From Actinomycetota bacterium (GTDB lineage: Bacteria > Actinomycetota > Acidimicrobiia > Acidimicrobiales > Ilumatobacteraceae), in contig SXPW01000077.1 in the NCBI GenBank assembly GCA_005793785.1, positions 1 through 10,177 on the forward strand: a stretch of 10,177 nt of DNA, given 5' to 3'. Position numbers and translations under genes: made by a program. This document shows, in pieces, positions 6,008 to 10,177 of this stretch (its first letter is position 1; each line of letters opens with the position of its first letter). The notes under the pieces were generated by a model. That model saw nothing but the letters and a program-made list of their open reading frames with translations, made no database searches and had not been told where the DNA came from.

Positions 6008-7437
6008 TCGTCGGCCACTATTGGCCGGTCGTTCAATTGCCAAATCAGGTTGGTGTCGTGGACCCCGTCGAGGTGCACGCCAACTAGCCCAATCTCACTC
6101 GGCGCCGGGCCCGACATGAATGCCGTCTGGATGAGCAGTGGTCGGTCGAATCGCGCCATTGCGGCGAGTCCATCCTCCCAGGTGGGTGCGGTGTTCTTGT
6201 TGGAGAACTTTGCGAACGTACCGAAGTCACCTCGATTCAGGTAATACAGTTCGCGTCCGCCGAGTTGCGCGGAGATTCCTGCACCGATCGCGTCCCAGTC
6301 GACGATGATCGTGCAGTCGTCGCAGATCTCACGCAACTGCTGGGCGGCCGGCAGGGTCATCGAATAGGTTCGCGACGAGTACACATCGCGACCCGCGCCG
6401 AAGCGTGACGCCGCGAGGTTCAAAACCGCGAGCACGATCAGCGAGCCGACACCGATGCGTCGCAACGCTCCCGTGGTCGTGCGTTCGCGTGTAAAACACG
6501 TCGCCACGAACACCACGATGTAGGCGTTTCCGAAATGCCACCAGTAATCCCCGTACCCGTAGGTGAGGTTGTAGAGGAGCATCGCCATCGAAAGCACCAC
6601 GAACGTGAACGCCGTTCGCGACCACTGCCACGCCCACACCAACGCGCCAACGAGCAACGCACCAGCAAGTACGTTGTCGATGCGTTGTAGCCACGCCCAC
6701 TCGTAGTCGAGCGGAATGAACGACTTCGTCAATGCGGTGCCGAAGCCCTTGTACCGTCCAACCCCGAATTGGTTGTCGTCGGTCGGATACGTGAGATACG
6801 CCGACCACGCAAACCAAGCGCAGACTGCAACCAGCGATCCGACCACTTCTGCTCGCCGTGCCGTCGCCAACCGACGCCACGTCAACAACTGGGGTAGCCA
6901 CACCGCCACGAAGAAGGCCGCGGCCATCGCCAGTGAGAAGGCATTCACCCACGCCAACCCGCACAACACCAGTGCGAGGCGCACCCCGGCTCCGCGGCGC
7001 TGGTGGACGGCCGTCGCAGCCACCAGCATCAGGAACGACAGCACGTAGTCGCGCGAATGCAGCAAGTAACCGCCGGTGAAGAGAAAGCCGAACAGCACCA
7101 CCGCCTTCACCCTCCAGTGCAATGCGCCGCGTCGCAACCACCACCACGCCGCCACCGACCCAATCACCAACGTGATGATCTGCAACGTTCGCACCGACGT
7201 GGCCACTTGAGCGAACGGCCACAGCAACAATTGCCAGCCTGGCGGACGTCCCTCGAGCCGCGTGTTCGCCAGCAGGTCGAGCGGGTTGTCGCTCGCCATT
7301 GCAATCGCCCACGCCTGCAATTCATCGCGCCACGGTTCGTGGAACCACATGAGTACCGCCACCATCGCCGTGTGGAGCATCCACGTGAGTGAGTCGGCGG
7401 GTGCGAGCCCCAACCGCGTGCGCGGCGAGTAGTGCAT
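6004..7437 (-). CDS. Multi-pass membrane protein, GT-C-like glycosyltransferase
   Basis: A 477 aa integral membrane protein. About ten hydrophobic segments lie between residues 15 and 343 (for example 18-33, 85-101, 111-127, 152-182, 198-214, 255-290, 300-315, 327-343). A soluble C-terminal tail of about 130 residues follows, probably extracytoplasmic. Right after the first membrane segment comes FHEPWRDELQAWAIA (32-46). An acidic D-E pair in this first outer loop, together with the EGRPPGWQLLLWP segment (62-74), is typical of GT-C enzymes of the mannosyltransferase/ArnT-like group, which use polyprenyl-phosphate sugars. Donor and acceptor cannot be predicted. The ATG at 7437 lies 2 nt after the preceding gene's stop, and hydrophobic homology starts there; the frame stays open far upstream (to 8148) but only as a shadow of the neighbouring hydrolase gene. 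It is the last gene of a probable three-gene operon. Its stop TAG shares bases with the convergent nuclease stop. Confidence 0.75.
   Translation of the reverse strand: MHYSPRTRLGLAPADSLTWMLHTAMVAVLMWFHEPWRDELQAWAIAMASDNPLDLLANTRLEGRPPGWQLLLWPFAQVATSVRTLQIITLVIGSVAAWWWLRRGALHWRVKAVVLFGFLFTGGYLLHSRDYVLSFLMLVAATAVHQRRGAGVRLALVLCGLAWVNAFSLAMAAAFFVAVWLPQLLTWRRLATARRAEVVGSLVAVCAWFAWSAYLTYPTDDNQFGVGRYKGFGTALTKSFIPLDYEWAWLQRIDNVLAGALLVGALVWAWQWSRTAFTFVVLSMAMLLYNLTYGYGDYWWHFGNAYIVVFVATCFTRERTTTGALRRIGVGSLIVLAVLNLAASRFGAGRDVYSSRTYSMTLPAAQQLREICDDCTIIVDWDAIGAGISAQLGGRELYYLNRGDFGTFAKFSNKNTAPTWEDGLAAMARFDRPLLIQTAFMSGPAPSEIGLVGVHLDGVHDTNLIWQLNDRPIVADD
6010..6029 (+). terminator. Candidate terminator hairpin after the nuclease gene
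   Basis: CGGCCA (6012-6017) pairs perfectly with TGGCCG (6022-6027) around a CTAT loop, with two further G-T wobble pairs outside (6010-6011 with 6028-6029). It begins 2 nt after the nuclease stop codon. No strong T-run follows, only GTCGTTCAATT, so it would be a weak or non-canonical intrinsic terminator. It lies inside the last codons of the opposite-strand gene (encoding DRPIVAD), so the pairing may be coincidental. Confidence 0.35.
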
Positions 7438-7439
7438 CG

Positions 7440-8804
7440 TTACTGGTGTCGTTTGACGACCGCTTCGGACTCTCGCGCCGCGGCGCGGAAGATGCCCTTG
7501 CTCATCAACGACAATTCCTGCTTGCGACGAAGTTCGTAGATCTCGGCTCGTCGCGCGTGCACGGTGGGGTCGTCGGGTGCGGCCCACCCCGCGAAGTCGG
7601 CCAGGTGGCACGCCAATCGCATGTTGCCGTCCTCGGCGACGCCCTTGGCGCGTGCGATCAGTACGTCGGCGCCGCCCGCCAGCGCGGCGATCTCGGCACC
7701 GAGTACCGCATCGGGTGCCGGCTTCAATCGCGATGCGGCCCCGTCCCACCAACCGCCGTACATTCGCCAGATACCGCGCACGACGAATTCGGGCTCGTCG
7801 TACAGCGGTCGCAGATATGGTTTGGCGAGCACGGCCTCGGGCACCTTCACGGTGTGCACGATGGTGTCGAGGGTGGCACCGTCGTTCATCATGTGGATGA
7901 CCTGCGACACCAGGGCCTCCAGTGCCGACGCAATCTCGCCGAGCACCATCGCGATTCGTGCCTTGCCGACGATCGGTAGGCCGTGTGCGGGCAGCAGCAG
8001 CTCCGGACCCATCGCCACCATGCGCCGCAGCGCACGAGCCCACTCGGCCGCGTATCGCTGCACCTTCTGCGGATTCCCCGCATTCGGAAAGTTCCAGATG
8101 ATGAAGTCGCCCGTGACGATCCATTTCTGCTCCGGAAACCACGCCCACAGGTGGTCGTCGGTCTCGCCGCGATCGTGGTGCATCTCCACCGCATGGTTGC
8201 CGACCCGTAGCGACAACGACTCACCGAATGTGGTGTCCGGCTTCAACGCATCGGCAGGGAGAAACGGTGCCATACCGCTCGCGCCGCTACTCGCGGCCAC
8301 GCCACCCGCCCCGCCAGCCCCAGCCGGCGGCGCAATCTCACCGGCACCAATGCCCAGTCCGGAATCGGCGCGAATGCCGCCGAACTGCCGACGGTTGATG
8401 AGGTTGTTGAAGTCCGACATGTCGGTGTACCGCTCGAATCGGGGGAGTACCGCCTCGTGACTCACCACCGTGGGTCGACGTGTTCCACGCGAGTGTGCGT
8501 CGGCGAGGAACGCGCCGCTCCCACCGACGTGGTCCAAGTGTCCGTGCGTGTACACGAGGTGCGAAATCGGGTCGGTCGACCACGTGCGAAGTTTCTCCAC
8601 CACCTTGGCGCCGCTCTGTGTGCCGGAGGCATCGAAACATACGAGCCCGTCGCCGGTGTTCACGGCGACGCAGTGGCTGAAACTCTCCACGATGGCCACG
8701 TTGTCGGTGAGCTCCCACAAATCACCGTCCACTCGGTTGAGTCGCTCGTCGACGACTCCCGAGTCGATCACCCGAGTACTGAGGTCGATCGGGTGGGTGG
8801 CCAC
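7440..8804 (-). CDS. MBL-fold hydrolase with alkyl sulfatase dimerisation domain
   Basis: A 454 aa metallo-beta-lactamase-fold enzyme. VNTGDGLVCFDASG (48-61) is followed by the zinc motif THGHLDHVGG (86-95, H87-x-H89-x-D91-H92), then HDRGETDDHLW (210-220), TGDF (231-234) and PAHG (272-275), which supply further metal or active-site positions. From about 325 on, YLRPLYDEPEF, then GGWWDG, ALAGGAD and ALACHLADFA-like helices match the alkyl sulfatase dimerisation domain of the SdsA/BDS1 group. It lacks the SCP2-like C-terminal domain of full SdsA enzymes (~650 aa). A Gly/Ala/Pro-rich stretch (about 149-178) looks like a flexible insert. The likely activity is hydrolysis of sulfate esters or related anionic esters, substrate unknown. 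The GTG start at 8804 has no good Shine-Dalgarno but has TAGTTT 6 nt upstream. It lies between an acyl-CoA dehydrogenase gene (29 nt upstream) and a membrane glycosyltransferase gene (2 nt downstream). No secretion signal is visible. Confidence 0.82.
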   Translation of the reverse strand: MATHPIDLSTRVIDSGVVDERLNRVDGDLWELTDNVAIVESFSHCVAVNTGDGLVCFDASGTQSGAKVVEKLRTWSTDPISHLVYTHGHLDHVGGSGAFLADAHSRGTRRPTVVSHEAVLPRFERYTDMSDFNNLINRRQFGGIRADSGLGIGAGEIAPPAGAGGAGGVAASSGASGMAPFLPADALKPDTTFGESLSLRVGNHAVEMHHDRGETDDHLWAWFPEQKWIVTGDFIIWNFPNAGNPQKVQRYAAEWARALRRMVAMGPELLLPAHGLPIVGKARIAMVLGEIASALEALVSQVIHMMNDGATLDTIVHTVKVPEAVLAKPYLRPLYDEPEFVVRGIWRMYGGWWDGAASRLKPAPDAVLGAEIAALAGGADVLIARAKGVAEDGNMRLACHLADFAGWAAPDDPTVHARRAEIYELRRKQELSLMSKGIFRAAARESEAVVKRHQ

Positions 8805-8810
8805 GCGCCA

Positions 8811-8816
8811 AAACTA
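8811..8816 (-). promoter_or_regulatory. Possible -10 element before the MBL hydrolase gene
   Basis: On the minus strand TAGTTT is followed by exactly 6 nt and then the GTG start codon at 8804. This spacing would place transcription initiation at the start codon (a leaderless message, common in actinobacteria). No convincing -35 was found. TAnnnT motifs arise by chance at moderate frequency, so the support is weak. If real, the hydrolase and membrane-protein genes could be transcribed independently of the upstream acyl-CoA dehydrogenase gene. Confidence 0.22.
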
Positions 8817-8833
8817 CTCGCCGAGGGTTCGGC

Positions 8834-9931
8834 CTACTTCGCTAGTCCCAGCACGCGTTCGCCGAGGATGTTGCGCATCACGTTGGACGTTCCACCCATG
8901 ATCGTGTACGCCGGCGCGTACGACAGTCCCTGCGTCACGTCGTCCCACAGGGTGGCGTACGGCCCGAACACACCGGAGACGAAGTTGGCGACCTTTGTTT
9001 CGTGTTCGGTGCAGAAGCACTTCGTTGCGGCGGAGAATCCGGCTGGTGCCTGTTTCAACACCTCGCGAATCACGAGGATTCGTCCGAGCGTGTAACCAAT
9101 CTCGATGTCGGCGATCTCTTGTCGCACGAGTGGATTCGTGGTGTCCGCTCGTTCGCGGGCCATCAGATACAACGCACGGTTCGACACCAGTCGGTCGATG
9201 CCGCCACGTTCGTGCTCCAGTTGTCGCATGGTCTGTTTGAACGCGCCGCCTTCGGCGCCAACCAGGTTCTCGATCGGTACCCGAACGTCGGTGTAGAACA
9301 CCTCACAGAAGTGCCGGTTGGTGGTCATGTCGGTGATCGGCCGAACTTCGATGCCGGGGGAGTCCATCGGCACGATGATCTCGCTGATGCCCGCGTGGGG
9401 CGGACCTTCCTTGCTCGTTCGACAGATCAAGTAGCAAAAGTCCGCGAGTTCACCGAAGCTGGTCCAGATTTTTTGACCATTGATGACCCACTCGGTCCCG
9501 TCGCGCACGGCCGAGGTGGTGAGCGAGGCCAGGTCGCTCCCGGCATTCGGTTCGCTCATCCCGATGCACCACGTGGTGTCTCCGCGCAGCATGTCGGGGA
9601 GGAACTGTGCCCGCTGGTCGGCGGTGCCGTAGCCGATGAGGGCGGGTCCCATCTGGCGGTCGGCGAACCACATTCCGGCGATGGGGGCACCAGCCGCAAT
9701 CATCTCCTCGCCGACGATGAGCCGATCGATGGCGGGGCGTCCGCCACCCCCGAATTCGCTCGGCCATGTCATGCCGATGAATCCTTCGCGCCCCAGTTCG
9801 CGCGAAAACTCCTTCGAGTAACCGTTCATCCAACTGTCGTTTGACCTGCCGTAACGTTCGACGGCGTTGGCGGCGAGTTCCTTCGCACGTTTGCGCAGGA
9901 GCACCTGCTCATTGCTCCAGGCAAAGTCCAT
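8834..9931 (-). CDS. Acyl-CoA dehydrogenase family protein
   Basis: FAD-dependent alpha,beta-dehydrogenation of an acyl-CoA thioester, passing electrons to electron-transfer flavoprotein; the cytoplasmic first step of beta-oxidation or of branched-chain or sterol side-chain breakdown. The product is 365 aa, slightly short for the family (~380-400). The N-terminal helical domain starts MDFAWSNEQ and has GFIGMTWPSEFGGGG (50-64). The FAD-binding beta domain shows CIGMSEPNAGSDLASL (122-137) and WVINGQKIWTS (148-158). The C-terminal domain has RQLEHERGGIDR (236-247) and ends with the nucleotide-contacting IMGGTSNVMRNILGERVLGL. The catalytic Glu of the MCAD position is Gly here (G346 region); E241, in an LxxER context as in isovaleryl-CoA dehydrogenase, is the probable base. 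I placed the start at ATG 9931, where the family's MDFxWSxEQ begins; an upstream in-frame ATG at 10033 lies inside icd. It leads a probable operon with the MBL hydrolase and membrane protein. The acyl substrate is not predictable. Confidence 0.9.
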   Translation of the reverse strand: MDFAWSNEQVLLRKRAKELAANAVERYGRSNDSWMNGYSKEFSRELGREGFIGMTWPSEFGGGGRPAIDRLIVGEEMIAAGAPIAGMWFADRQMGPALIGYGTADQRAQFLPDMLRGDTTWCIGMSEPNAGSDLASLTTSAVRDGTEWVINGQKIWTSFGELADFCYLICRTSKEGPPHAGISEIIVPMDSPGIEVRPITDMTTNRHFCEVFYTDVRVPIENLVGAEGGAFKQTMRQLEHERGGIDRLVSNRALYLMARERADTTNPLVRQEIADIEIGYTLGRILVIREVLKQAPAGFSAATKCFCTEHETKVANFVSGVFGPYATLWDDVTQGLSYAPAYTIMGGTSNVMRNILGERVLGLAK

Positions 9932-9938
9932 CGGCAAG

Positions 9939-9945
9939 TAGGGTA
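9939..9945. promoter_or_regulatory. Possible shared bidirectional -10 element (TAGGGTA)
   Basis: The 19-nt gap between the two divergent start codons contains TAGGGTA. On the plus strand TAGGGT (9939-9944) stands 6 nt before the icd GTG. On the minus strand TACCCT (9945-9940) stands 8 nt before the acyl-CoA dehydrogenase ATG. A TAnnnTA heptamer reads as a -10 hexamer on both strands, and both messages would be leaderless or nearly so. The AGGG (9940-9943) could instead simply be the icd ribosome-binding site. No clear -35 was seen on either side. Confidence 0.3.
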
Positions 9946-9950
9946 CCTGC

Positions 9951-10177
9951 GTGGCAAAAAAGATAAAAGTCGTAACCCCGGTCGTCGACCTTGACGGCGA
10001 CGAAATGACCCGCATCATCTGGACGTTCATCAAGGATCGTCTGATCTTCCCGTACCTCGACCTCGACCTCGACTACTACGACCTCGGCATCGAGTACCGC
10101 GACAAGACCGGTGATCAGGTCACCATCGACGCGGCGAATGCCATCTTGAAGCACGGCGTGGGCGTCAAGTGCGCCAC
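9951..10177 (+). CDS. icd: NADP-dependent isocitrate dehydrogenase, N-terminal part (3' partial)
   Basis: TCA-cycle enzyme that oxidatively decarboxylates isocitrate to 2-oxoglutarate, making NADPH in the cytoplasm. Only the first 75 codons of a ~400-residue protein lie in the window; the frame is open to the right edge. It begins VAKKIKVVTPVVDLDGDEMT (initiator GTG), continues RIIWTFIKDRLIFPYLDLDL, then YYDLGIEYRDKTGDQVT, and ends GVGVKCA. This is the signature N-terminus of the homodimeric, eukaryotic-like NADP-IDH subfamily, unlike the E. coli Icd type or the monomeric IDH common in some actinobacteria. The start is GTG at 9951, with AGGG (9940-9943) 7 nt upstream as a possible Shine-Dalgarno. 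It is transcribed away from the acyl-CoA dehydrogenase gene, with only 19 nt between the start codons, so its promoter must lie in that gap or inside the neighbour's 5' coding sequence. Confidence 0.95.
   Translation, partial: MAKKIKVVTPVVDLDGDEMTRIIWTFIKDRLIFPYLDLDLDYYDLGIEYRDKTGDQVTIDAANAILKHGVGVKCA

Noticed and set aside
7438..8148. N-terminal extension of the membrane glycosyltransferase to 714 aa
   Set aside because: The extra 237 residues are Arg/Gly-rich, overlap the MBL gene in another frame, and show no homology. The ATG at 7437, 2 nt after the MBL stop, is the natural start.
7564..8460. Open frame on the + strand opposite the MBL hydrolase gene (298 codons)
   Set aside because: Ser/Ala/Pro-rich shadow without homology; the - strand carries the zinc motif HxHxDH and the dimerisation domain.
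9002..9844. Open frame on the + strand opposite the acyl-CoA dehydrogenase gene (280 codons)
   Set aside because: No recognisable motif; the opposite strand encodes a full acyl-CoA dehydrogenase with conserved FAD motifs.
10053..10075. Tandem CTCGAC repeats near the right end
   Set aside because: They encode the conserved LDLDL segment of isocitrate dehydrogenase and are explained by protein sequence and codon bias.

Overview
The window is a high-GC bacterial chromosome segment, densely packed with mostly housekeeping genes. The best fit is an actinobacterium (Actinomycetota). The evidence is a BldD-family regulator, an hrcA-dnaJ pair without grpE-dnaK (the 'dnaJ2' arrangement of actinobacteria), acyl-CoA dehydrogenase and alkyl-sulfatase-type genes, and frequent GTG starts. 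A lineage such as Acidimicrobiia is possible, but that is inference and cannot be fixed from the sequence alone.

Left part, + strand (1-5059): the C-terminal end of a class I CPD photolyase (phrB) is followed by a tight five-gene run. It reads hrcA (heat-shock repressor), dnaJ (co-chaperone), rsmE (16S rRNA m3U1498 methyltransferase), a BldD-like DNA-binding protein and hemW (radical-SAM heme chaperone). dnaJ/rsmE and rsmE/bldD overlap by 4 nt (GTGA and ATGA) and hrcA/dnaJ are 7 nt apart, so co-transcription and translational coupling are likely. The operon joins protein folding, ribosome modification and heme handling with a possible c-di-GMP-responsive regulator.

Middle, + strand (5076-6007): a tRNA-Val with anticodon GAC has G instead of the near-universal U at position 33. 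It is followed by a standalone RecB-like PD-(D/E)XK nuclease with paired cysteines at both ends. That gene meets the neighbouring - strand gene tail to tail, with the two stop codons sharing CTAG.

Right part, - strand (9931 down to 6004): a probable three-gene operon encodes an acyl-CoA dehydrogenase, a metallo-beta-lactamase-fold hydrolase of the alkyl sulfatase type, and a multi-pass GT-C-like membrane glycosyltransferase. Only 19 nt separate the acyl-CoA dehydrogenase start from a divergent NADP-type isocitrate dehydrogenase gene (icd) that runs off the right edge. That gap holds a symmetric TAGGGTA that could be a shared -10 element.

I see no mobile element, CRISPR array, prophage or obvious novel multi-gene system. 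The points most worth a second look are the G33 tRNA, the altered c-di-GMP signature in the BldD-like protein, the missing His in the HemW heme motif and the compact divergent promoter. All intergenic gaps are shorter than 80 nt.
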